Below, piece by piece: positions 1-6,363 of a stretch of DNA of 10,434 nt. Location: the NCBI GenBank assembly GCA_038240875.1, contig JBBRGG010000131.1, positions 1-10,434 of the forward strand. Direction: 5' to 3'. Origin of the DNA: JBBRGG01 sp038240875 (GTDB lineage: Bacteria; Planctomycetota; Phycisphaerae; Phycisphaerales; UBA1924). Position 1 is the first letter of the stretch. Each line of letters begins with the position of its first letter. The translations under genes and the position numbers were made by a program. The notes beneath the pieces were generated by a model that had not been told where the DNA came from, ran no database searches, and saw nothing but the letters and a program-made list of their open reading frames with translations.

Positions 1-1
1 C

Positions 2-829
2 GTGTGGTCTTCAGGCCGCTTGGGCGCGAGTGGCACCAAAGCCTTTCGCATCGATCACCCGCAAGACCCGCTAAACGCCTATCTCATGCACTATTCCGCC
101 GAAAGTCCAGAGCCTCTCAACATCTACACCGGTATCGCAACTCTCGACGTCGAAGGACGTGCAACCATCGACTTGCCCAGTTATTTCGCATCTGTCAACG
201 ACGAGCCTCGCTACGTTCTCACAGCGATGGGCGAGCCCATGCCTCTGCTTCACGTCAAAGAAGAAATCACTCTCGAACCCAAAGACGACGAAGCGTTAAA
301 GGCGATGGTTCGTAGCGCAATTGACGCGCGCGTGAACGAAAGCCTCGCCGAAGTTAATGCAAGCGCGATCGAACGCGCGACCAGTGGTGTTTCAACACCC
401 GCGAGCCTGCTCGCAGCCGTCGCCGGTGAAGCCGCGGCTCGCGCGAGCTTCGTCATCGCGGGTGGCGCAGCCAATGGCCGTGTGAGTTGGCAAGTCACCG
501 CGCGCAGGGCTGATCGATTCGTGCGCGCCTACGGCGCACCGGTCGAAGTCGCCAAGCAAGATCAAGAAGTTGGCACGCTCATAGCGCCTGAACTCTGGGG
601 CGCGTCCGACGCGCTTGGGCTTGATCGCCTAGGAAGCGTGACTCGCAGCGCGATCCGAGCGGCCGCTGCGGCGAACATTGGCGACCTGCCTCAAACGCAT
701 TTGGGTAATACGCTGGGCGTGCTGCCTTCGCAGCTCGACGAAGCCGCGGTGTTGCAACTTGACGCCGCGGGCACGCCACGCTTGGTGCCAGCGGAAGTCA
801 CACGGACGACGCCGATGTTGAAGAGATAA
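2..829 (+). CDS. C-terminal part of a large surface/structural-type protein with an 'IDHP...VSWQVT' domain (5' end outside window)
   Basis: The reading frame is open from the window edge to a TAA at 827-829. The GTG at position 2 is probably an internal Val codon, so about 275 residues are the C-terminal part of a longer protein. Residues 11-90 contain GTKAFRIDHPQDP, then SAESPEPLNIYTG, then a run of beta-strand-like sequence to PMPLLHVKEEI. Residues 149-185 contain FVIAGG and VSWQVTARR, and 189-200 EVGTLIAPELWG. This order of motifs matches, from memory, a C-terminal domain of large repetitive proteins in planctomycetes, acidobacteria and myxobacteria (GTKxFxIDHPLDP ... VSWQVTGIR ... HPELYG); their function is unknown. 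An Ala/Glu-rich, probably helical stretch of about 57 residues (91-147) sits between the two halves. No membrane anchor is visible in the C-terminus. It converges on the gene at 944. Family match is fairly sure; no function can be given. Confidence 0.8.
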   Translation: MWSSGRLGASGTKAFRIDHPQDPLNAYLMHYSAESPEPLNIYTGIATLDVEGRATIDLPSYFASVNDEPRYVLTAMGEPMPLLHVKEEITLEPKDDEALKAMVRSAIDARVNESLAEVNASAIERATSGVSTPASLLAAVAGEAAARASFVIAGGAANGRVSWQVTARRADRFVRAYGAPVEVAKQDQEVGTLIAPELWGASDALGLDRLGSVTRSAIRAAAAANIGDLPQTHLGNTLGVLPSQLDEAAVLQLDAAGTPRLVPAEVTRTTPMLKR

Positions 830-881
830 TCACGCATTACGAACTTACTTTCGCGCGATATGTGCGATTGATTCATCAACT

Positions 882-908
882 AAAAACCTCGCCTCTTTCG
901 AGACGAGG
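882..908 (-). terminator. Intrinsic terminator of the SMP-30-like gene (minus strand)
   Basis: Positions 887-895 pair with 900-908. Read on the minus strand, the nine-pair stem is complete with one U-G wobble, closes on a GAAA loop, and is followed by five U residues (AAAAA at 882-886 on the plus strand). On the plus strand the same position is a C-A mismatch and the following T-tract is poor. The element therefore points at the minus-strand gene ending at 944, 36 bases away, although it may weakly stop the converging plus-strand gene too. Confidence 0.75.
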
Positions 909-943
909 ATTATTAAAATTGTAACGCCATCACTTGCGCGTGT

Positions 944-2008
944 TTACTTCGCCGAGTTCGCCAAGTTCGCGCCCGCGACCTTCATCTTGACGCTCTTGAC
1001 GCCGCCCGAGCCAGTCAGGAAAAGCGTCTTGCCATCTTCGCCACCGAAGCACAGGTTGCTGGTCGGGCCAGCATTGATCTTACCGATGCGCTTGCCAGCA
1101 GAATCAAATATCACCACGCCGCCAGCGGCCGCGACATACACGTTACCATTAACATCGACCTTGACGCCATCGGGCACCGAGCGTTCTTCATCGACCGTCG
1201 CAAACACACGGCCATTGGCGAGCGAGCCGTCTGCCTTCACATCAAAGACGCGAATATTACGAATGTCTGGGTTGTACTCAGTGACGAACAACTGCTTGCG
1301 ATCAACGGAGAACGCCAACCCGTTGGCTTGCTTGAAATCGGTGACCACAGGCGTGATCTTGCCATCGACTGCTCGCCGATACACGCCCGACTGCTGAAGC
1401 TGCGACCGACCTGTGAAACCGAAATCGGTGAAATATTGGCTGCCATCAATGGCGATAACGATGTCGTTGGTGCCGTTGAAAGACTTATCTTCAAACTTAT
1501 CGGCGACGAGCGTCACCGTGCCATCTTCCGCGAGCGTGTTGACGCCTTTGCGAAAGGTAGAAACATACATCACGCCCTTAGCGTCGACGGCGAGCCCCGC
1601 AGGCGTGCCAAGTTTTTCCTTGATGACAACCGGCGCATCGACAGGCGTGGTGCCGGGGATGGTCTTGTAGACGCTGTCTTTGGCCATGTCGGTGAAGTAC
1701 AGCGCGCCATTGTGCCACAGTGGGCCTTCGGTGCGAGCCATGCCGGTCGCGACTGCTGTCAGCTCGGTAGACTCAACCAACGCAGCCATCGCGACAAGAT
1801 CGCCTTCAATCATCGGCTTGACAACTTTGGGAGCCTTGGGAACTTCAACCTTGGGAACTTCAACCTTGGGAACTTCAACCCTGGGCGCGTCGGGCAACTT
1901 TGGTGCCTCAGGGGCCTTAGGCATCTCGGGCTGGGCCATGAGCTGCGAAGCAGCAACGCCAGCGACAATCATCAACGTTGCAATACGCGTGCGAGTCATC
2001 ATCTGCAT
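944..2008 (-). CDS. Secreted SMP-30/gluconolactonase/LRE-like beta-propeller protein
   Basis: This is a 354-residue protein of the SMP-30/gluconolactonase family, six-bladed beta-propeller hydrolases that open lactones using a divalent metal. The expected ligand motifs are in order: E94 in TEGPLW, N181-D182 in FNGTND, N229 in QANGLAFS and D280 in VPDGVKVD, each followed by a blade strand such as LYFTD or YFTD. Residues 5-25 form a signal peptide (basic start, hydrophobic core, LMA before Q26), so the protein is exported. Residues 27-66 are a Pro/Lys/Glu/Ala linker containing three VEVPK repeats. The start at 2008 is chosen because AGGAG lies 8 bases upstream and the signal peptide then begins correctly; an in-frame ATG at 2062 would add 18 residues ahead of the signal peptide. 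The true substrate is unknown; members include lactonases, diisopropyl-fluorophosphatase-like enzymes and proteins of unclear role. It stands alone, with its own terminator. Confidence 0.88.
   Translation of the reverse strand: MQMMTRTRIATLMIVAGVAASQLMAQPEMPKAPEAPKLPDAPRVEVPKVEVPKVEVPKAPKVVKPMIEGDLVAMAALVESTELTAVATGMARTEGPLWHNGALYFTDMAKDSVYKTIPGTTPVDAPVVIKEKLGTPAGLAVDAKGVMYVSTFRKGVNTLAEDGTVTLVADKFEDKSFNGTNDIVIAIDGSQYFTDFGFTGRSQLQQSGVYRRAVDGKITPVVTDFKQANGLAFSVDRKQLFVTEYNPDIRNIRVFDVKADGSLANGRVFATVDEERSVPDGVKVDVNGNVYVAAAGGVVIFDSAGKRIGKINAGPTSNLCFGGEDGKTLFLTGSGGVKSVKMKVAGANLANSAK
1836..1880. repeat. Three exact 15-bp tandem repeats encoding VEVPK
   Basis: Three exact copies of TTGGGAACTTCAACC occupy 1836-1850, 1851-1865 and 1866-1880. 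On the minus strand they encode consecutive VEVPK units in the linker behind the signal peptide of the SMP-30-like protein. Because the unit is a multiple of three, gain or loss of copies would only change linker length. The lack of any base difference between copies suggests recent slippage. Confidence 0.95.
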
Positions 2009-2015
2009 GTTCCAA

Positions 2016-2021
2016 TCTCCT
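2016..2021 (-). promoter_or_regulatory. Ribosome binding site deciding the start of the SMP-30-like gene
   Basis: The minus strand reads AGGAGA, with GGAG at 2020-2017 and an 8-base spacer to the ATG at 2008. This supports the ATG at 2008 over the in-frame ATG at 2062. Further upstream (about 2065-2095) is an AT-rich patch that may hold the promoter, but no convincing -35/-10 pair was found. Confidence 0.7.
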
Positions 2022-2138
2022 GTTTCGTGCGGCGAGCCGCCGTCCATCTCTGATGCGTCCAAGGATTATTTCGTATTAATTCTTATAGTAGTTCGCTGCA
2101 TGAGCCTACGTCGAACTGCCTACTGACAGCCCCGGCTT

Positions 2139-2186
2139 CATACCAAAACGTATACCCAATCACATGCCCAATCACATACCCAATCA
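2139..2186. repeat. 12-bp tandem repeat starting at the ABC exporter stop codon
   Basis: Read on the minus strand, four 12-base units follow one another. They are TGATTGGGTATG (2186-2175, its TGA being the stop codon), TGATTGGGCATG (2174-2163), TGATTGGGTATA (2162-2151) and a degenerate CGTTTTGGTATG (2150-2139). The last coding bases (GGGTACG) resemble the end of a unit as well. Because 12 is a multiple of three, TGA recurs in frame three times. I see no intrinsic terminator in the 175 bases between this gene and the start of the next minus-strand gene at 2008. Confidence 0.9.
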
Positions 2187-4091
2187 CGTACCCGCAAACT
2201 GGTCACGCGCGAGCGCCTGGTACAACGCGCATCGGCTCATCAAGACCTCGTGTGTCCCGACATCCACCACCGCACCATCATCCATCACCACGATCGCGTC
2301 GCATGATCGCACTGTGCCCAATCGATGCGCGACGATCAAGCATGTGCGCCCCGCGCCAAACTCTGCAAGCGCCGCCGTGATTGCCCCTTCGCTTTCGGGA
2401 TCGATCATGCTGGTGGCTTCATCAAGGATGAGAATTGCCGGATCACGCAAGATCGCTCGCGCGATGGCTACCCGCTGGCGCTGCCCACCCGAAAGCCCAA
2501 GCCCACCTTCGCCGACTCGCGTCGCGTACCCCTCGGGCATCGCCGCGATGAAGTCGTGGCAGCGAGCCTTGCGTGCCGCAGCCTCTACTTCCGCATCCGT
2601 CGCGATCACGCCATAGGCGATATTCTCGCGCATAGTGCCACGCAAGAGCACTACATCTTGCGAAACTACGCCGATTTGCCTGCGCAAACTACGGAGCGAA
2701 ACCGTGCGAATGTCTACGCCATCGATGCGGACGCAGCCGGTATCAGGTTCAAAAAGCCTTGGAAGCAGGCTTAAAAGCGTGGTTTTACCACTGCCGTTGG
2801 GCCCGACGATGGCGTATTGCTTTCCATGAGGCACGCGAAGCGTGACATCGCGGATCGCCGCGGAGCGCGTGGTTATCTCTTTTGTCACCAACGCATTCAC
2901 GCCTGCGTTCCCATTGACTCCAGCAGTACTTGGATATGTAAAGCTCACGCGATCAAACTCGATTGATTCACGATGCTTTGCAAGCCGAACGCCACCAGAA
3001 TCACGTTCAATCGAGCGATTGATCAGCTCCTGCAATCGGCCCGCCGCAGGGGACGCAGCCTGAATCTCATTAATGATCCCCGTGATCGGCTTGAGCGAAG
3101 CCCCCGCCACCGCAAGGCTGCCCAGCGCGAGGATGATGTTGCCCGGATCAAGACCGCGTGTCAAGATCGCATTTCCGGCAAGCAAAACCAGCCCGCACAA
3201 GATGAAGATAGACAGCATTTCCGTGATGGGGCTTGCGAGCGCGCGAGCCGTGCGAATGTGATTCAGTTCGCGAAGCATCGCCTTATTCTCGCGATGGAAC
3301 CTCGCGATCTCATGGCTTTCGTTCGTCGATACTTTCACCATGCGAAGCGCGCCCGCGACTTCCGCAGCCGTCGCGTACAAACCAGCCTGGCTTGATAGAG
3401 CCGCCTTGCTGCCGCGTTTGATGCGCTTACCGAGTTTGCGAATCACCGTGTACATTGCTGGCGCGACGACCAACGCACCAACGGTTACGCGCCAGTCAAA
3501 GACAAACGCTACCGCTAACGCTGCGACGCCCTTGAATATCTGCAAAACCGCCTTGGACAAGAGCACGTTAAGCCCGTTTGCCAGCGCGCTGGAATCGTTG
3601 ACTACGCGGCTCACCGCGTCGGACCCGCCCATCAACCACAAGTCTTTCATGCTGCCACGCACCAGCGCGCGAAAGGCCTCGTGGCGAATCCGCGTCGCTG
3701 TGGTGTTGACTACCGACTGCGCGATGTATGCGTGAGCAAAGTTACAGATCGCGCCGATGACCGCGAGCCCGCACAACGCGCCCATGATCCACGCGAGCGA
3801 CGTGAATGGGTCCGTGGGCAGGTGTGCGATCCACGCCGCAGGAATCTGTACCGTATTCGATACATTTTCTGTAAGCCATTCATTCGCCTGGACCGCTAAC
3901 GCATCGATGCCTTGACGCTTCTTACCGAGAATGGCTTCCATCACGGGCTTGGCCCCGAGCAACCCAACGCCAAGCGACCCCGATGTCAGCGACACCATCA
4001 GCAATGATGTGGCGACCTGCGCGCGCGCACGCAGCATCTGCCGTGCGAAAGCCCAAAATGGATCAGAACGCTTCTCCAAGGGCATCATCAT
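2184..4091 (-). CDS. ABC exporter half-transporter, MsbA/lipid-exporter type (membrane domain fused to ATPase)
   Basis: This type I ABC exporter half-unit has a transmembrane domain fused to a nucleotide-binding domain and should work as an inner-membrane dimer. Counting from the ATG at 4091 (635 aa), hydrophobic segments lie near residues 27-48, 97-125, 185-222 and 292-330, with a long polar loop (about 50-95) between the first two. ATPase motifs are complete: A-loop Tyr in FTYP (386), Walker A GPNGSGKTT (430-438), Q-loop Q478, signature LSGGQRQR (533-540), Walker B ILILDEATS with catalytic E558, and H-loop H589. About 20 extra residues lie between the A-loop and Walker A. ATG codons at 4091, 4088 and 4085 and a TTG at 4109 are all possible starts; none has a good ribosome binding site. 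Such proteins export lipid A-like lipids, drugs or peptides; no neighbour indicates the substrate. The stop codon lies in a 12-bp tandem repeat. Confidence 0.92.
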   Translation of the reverse strand: MMMPLEKRSDPFWAFARQMLRARAQVATSLLMVSLTSGSLGVGLLGAKPVMEAILGKKRQGIDALAVQANEWLTENVSNTVQIPAAWIAHLPTDPFTSLAWIMGALCGLAVIGAICNFAHAYIAQSVVNTTATRIRHEAFRALVRGSMKDLWLMGGSDAVSRVVNDSSALANGLNVLLSKAVLQIFKGVAALAVAFVFDWRVTVGALVVAPAMYTVIRKLGKRIKRGSKAALSSQAGLYATAAEVAGALRMVKVSTNESHEIARFHRENKAMLRELNHIRTARALASPITEMLSIFILCGLVLLAGNAILTRGLDPGNIILALGSLAVAGASLKPITGIINEIQAASPAAGRLQELINRSIERDSGGVRLAKHRESIEFDRVSFTYPSTAGVNGNAGVNALVTKEITTRSAAIRDVTLRVPHGKQYAIVGPNGSGKTTLLSLLPRLFEPDTGCVRIDGVDIRTVSLRSLRRQIGVVSQDVVLLRGTMRENIAYGVIATDAEVEAAARKARCHDFIAAMPEGYATRVGEGGLGLSGGQRQRVAIARAILRDPAILILDEATSMIDPESEGAITAALAEFGAGRTCLIVAHRLGTVRSCDAIVVMDDGAVVDVGTHEVLMSRCALYQALARDQFAGT

Positions 4092-4252
4092 GTGCGCGCA
4101 GTTCGCCAAAGGCTACGAGCCTGAAAAGATGGTTTTGGATCTCCGCTTTCCTCGAACGATTCCACGCACTTCAAGTCTTTGTCGCAGTCGCGATCAATCG
4201 ACCCACCGCCTCTTAAATATCTCGTGATTTATGTCGTAGCAAAGCAAAGAAC

Positions 4253-4284
4253 AAGGCGAGGATCCGACGGCTGATTCTCGCCTT
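4253..4284 (-). terminator. Probable terminator hairpin downstream of the chemoreceptor gene
   Basis: AAGGCGAG at 4253-4260 is perfectly complementary to CTCGCCTT at 4277-4284, and the stem extends inward over 4261-4264 and 4273-4276 with one imperfect pair, leaving an 8-base loop. It begins 39 bases after the stop codon at 4324. Read on the minus strand it is followed by a U-rich but interrupted tail (GTTCTTTGCTTT). On the plus strand four T residues follow, but no plus-strand gene ends here, so it is assigned to the minus strand. The rest of 4092-4323 shows no gene; it should contain the ABC exporter promoter, which I could not identify. Confidence 0.55.
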
Positions 4285-4323
4285 TTACAAGCAATTAATA
4301 ACATACTTCGCGATGTCGTCGCG

Positions 4324-6120
4324 TCACACTTTGAATCGGTTTACCAGCGCTTGCAAACGCTCGGCCTGCTGCGACATCTGTGCCGCCGCCGCTGCTGCCT
4401 GACTCGCGCCTTGGCTGCTCTCGCGCGTCACGCTCGCGATCTGTTCCACGCTTCGGCTGATCTCTTCCGATGCCGCCGACTGCTCCTCGGCTGCCGCCGC
4501 AATTGCTTGCACCATCCCGGTCAGCCCGTCCGAGCTCTGCGTGATCCGGCCTAGCGCTTGCCCCGCACCATTAGCCAGCTCCACGCCTTTGACCACGCGC
4601 GACGAACCCGCCTCGATCAGCTTCACCGCGCCAACAGTTCCTTCCTGGATCTCGCGGATGCTTCGGCCAACTTCTTCTGTCGCCTTGGTCGTTCGCTCGG
4701 CAAGCTTTCGCACTTCATCCGCAACCACTGCAAACCCGCGCCCATGTTCGCCCGCGCGCGCCGCTTCGATCGCTGCATTAAGCGCCAACAAGTTTGTCTG
4801 ATCCGCGATGTCGTTGATCACGTTGATAATCTGCCCGATCTGTTCGCCCTTCGCACCAAGCTCTGACACTGCTCGCGCCGACTTGCCAACCTCGTCGGCA
4901 ATCGTCTTCATCTCGTTCACCGTTTGCTTTACTACTTCGCTGCCACTGGTCGCGTCGCTGCTGGATTCCTTCGCGGCATCGCTCGCGCCAATGGACTTCT
5001 TCGTAACCTCCATCACCGTCGCGTTCATCTCTTCCACCGCAGCGGCGACCCGCGCCGTCTGCTGCTCTTGCTTGGTCAGGCCCGCCGCCATTTCTTCCGC
5101 GCTCGCCGCGATCTGTGTCGACGCGCTCGCTACCTCACGGGTTACGCCAGCGACTTCCTTGATCACGCCATGCAACTTGTCCACAAACGTGTCGAACCAG
5201 TGCGCGAGCACGCCAATCTCATCGCCACGCTCGATCCGCAAACGCTTGGTCAAGTCGCCTTCTCCTGTCGCGATGTCCTTCACCATCGCGATCAGCACAC
5301 CTAGTGGCTTGGAAAGCAACGACCGCAGCACCAGCGTCAGCACCACACCCGCAACAACAAGCACCGGCACCGTCACCGCCAGCGACTGCCAAAAGAACGC
5401 CATGACCTCAGCGTCCATCTTCTCCAAAGGCATCGATACCTCGTACGCCCCGTGCACGTCACCAGGCTTCCACCCTTCCATCGTGAACCCCAACGGGTCC
5501 TTCCCGTCATATGTACCAACCTCGTTCTTCGCGTCGTACGTTGCCGGGTCGCCATGGCACGTCATGCACGACTCATCCAACTGGATCGCTCGCATGTAGT
5601 GCAGCGAATTTTCCTGCGAGTCTGTCTTCACGATGAACTTGGGCCCGCCCGCCTTGACTTGTCTTTCCAACTCCGCGAGTAGATCGCCACGAAACGTCCC
5701 CTTCGCAACAAGATTGTCCTTGTTCCGCGCGTCAAACGCAGGCACATTGAACTCAAGGCCCTCGGCCTTTGCGGCTTTCCCCGCCGCCGTCCAACCGGCC
5801 ACCACTGGAATGGTCTCGTAAAACGTCGTATCTCGATACGACCCGCCGTTACCTATGTGCTTCAACGCCTCCGTGAGCAACGCTTTGCTGTTGATCGCGC
5901 CATCCGCGTGCAGCTTCGACACATGGTTCTTTGTCTCGTCCGCCACCGCGCTAAACGCCGCAGCTTTCTTCTGTAACGCTTCTTCCGCGCTCGACCGATA
6001 TCCACGAATGAACATCCCCATGTTCAACGTGGCGACCAACACCACAATCGTGATCGACGCCGCAATAATCTTTACTGATAGCCCAATCCCACGCCGAGTT
6101 CCTGCTTCGCTCAACGACAT
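4324..6120 (-). CDS. Methyl-accepting chemotaxis protein with a c-type-haem DUF3365/Tll0287-like sensor domain
   Basis: This 598-residue transmembrane chemoreceptor has a short cytoplasmic start, TM1 about 14-36, a periplasmic domain 37-242, TM2 about 243-266, HAMP about 267-320 and a long cytoplasmic coiled coil to 598. The signalling tip is unmistakable: IADQTNLLALNAAIEAARAGE (about 438-458) followed by GRGFAVVADEVRKLAERT. Candidate methylation sites are the Glu/Gln pairs in SAEEMAA, AVEEMNA and AAEEQSAASEE. The periplasmic part ends with ESCMTCHGDP (C185, C188, H189), a CxxCH site for covalent haem c, in a layout typical of DUF3365 (Tll0287-like, PAS-related) sensors. It would signal through CheA/CheW to motility or to a chemosensory-like pathway; no che genes lie here. 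No CheR-tethering pentapeptide ends the protein. The start at 6120 has AAGGAG 7 bases upstream. Receptor identity is sure; the sensor family is likely; the ligand or redox cue is unknown. Confidence 0.93.
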   Translation of the reverse strand: MSLSEAGTRRGIGLSVKIIAASITIVVLVATLNMGMFIRGYRSSAEEALQKKAAAFSAVADETKNHVSKLHADGAINSKALLTEALKHIGNGGSYRDTTFYETIPVVAGWTAAGKAAKAEGLEFNVPAFDARNKDNLVAKGTFRGDLLAELERQVKAGGPKFIVKTDSQENSLHYMRAIQLDESCMTCHGDPATYDAKNEVGTYDGKDPLGFTMEGWKPGDVHGAYEVSMPLEKMDAEVMAFFWQSLAVTVPVLVVAGVVLTLVLRSLLSKPLGVLIAMVKDIATGEGDLTKRLRIERGDEIGVLAHWFDTFVDKLHGVIKEVAGVTREVASASTQIAASAEEMAAGLTKQEQQTARVAAAVEEMNATVMEVTKKSIGASDAAKESSSDATSGSEVVKQTVNEMKTIADEVGKSARAVSELGAKGEQIGQIINVINDIADQTNLLALNAAIEAARAGEHGRGFAVVADEVRKLAERTTKATEEVGRSIREIQEGTVGAVKLIEAGSSRVVKGVELANGAGQALGRITQSSDGLTGMVQAIAAAAEEQSAASEEISRSVEQIASVTRESSQGASQAAAAAAQMSQQAERLQALVNRFKV

Positions 6121-6127
6121 CGCGTTG

Positions 6128-6133
6128 CTCCTT
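6128..6133 (-). promoter_or_regulatory. Strong ribosome binding site of the chemoreceptor gene
   Basis: The minus strand carries AAGGAG with a 7-base spacer before the ATG at 6120. It is the clearest Shine-Dalgarno site in the window and fixes the receptor start. Confidence 0.8.
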
Positions 6134-6161
6134 CAACTCTTCACCTGCGAATCAAGCACGC

Positions 6162-6190
6162 CAAATACTGCCCATGCTTCGACGCTTTAA
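6162..6190 (-). promoter_or_regulatory. Possible promoter of the chemoreceptor gene (weak)
   Basis: On the minus strand TTAAAG (6190-6185) and TATTTG (6167-6162) are separated by 17 bases and lie about 40-70 bases before the start codon. Each hexamer matches the housekeeping consensus at only three positions. The same stretch also loosely resembles a flagellar sigma-28 site (TAAAG ... GCAGTATT), but with 10 rather than 11 central bases and few -10 matches. The remainder of the divergent gap 6121-6363 holds a run of seven C at 6289-6295 and no recognised uvrC promoter. Confidence 0.2.
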
Positions 6191-6363
6191 TCGACCACCT
6201 CGATATCCGAATTCACCCTGCATACACCCTCTCAGCACTGCGCAGGAGAATTCTCGCTGGCATCAACGCGTAGCACCCAATTTGCGTACCCCCCCTCTTT
6301 ACTTTCGCGTCAGCAGATTTCTTCCAGCTTTCACCGCAATCGCCGCCGCCTCTACCATCACTC

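Noticed and set aside
1328..2053. 241-codon plus-strand open frame opposite the SMP-30-like gene
   Set aside because: Antisense shadow; the repeated NLGNF segment only reflects the VEVPK-coding repeat on the other strand.
2065..2095. Promoter of the SMP-30-like gene (TATAAG/TACTAT-like -10)
   Set aside because: The patch is AT-rich but no -35 hexamer lies at acceptable spacing on the minus strand.
4808..5599. 263-codon plus-strand open frame opposite the chemoreceptor
   Set aside because: It lies wholly antisense to a sure receptor gene. Its Ser/Thr/Ala-rich translation shows no domain and is what the reverse of such a gene gives.
6289..6295. Run of seven C as a phase-variation tract upstream of uvrC
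   Set aside because: It is outside any coding frame I can support and no promoter was found in which its length would matter.
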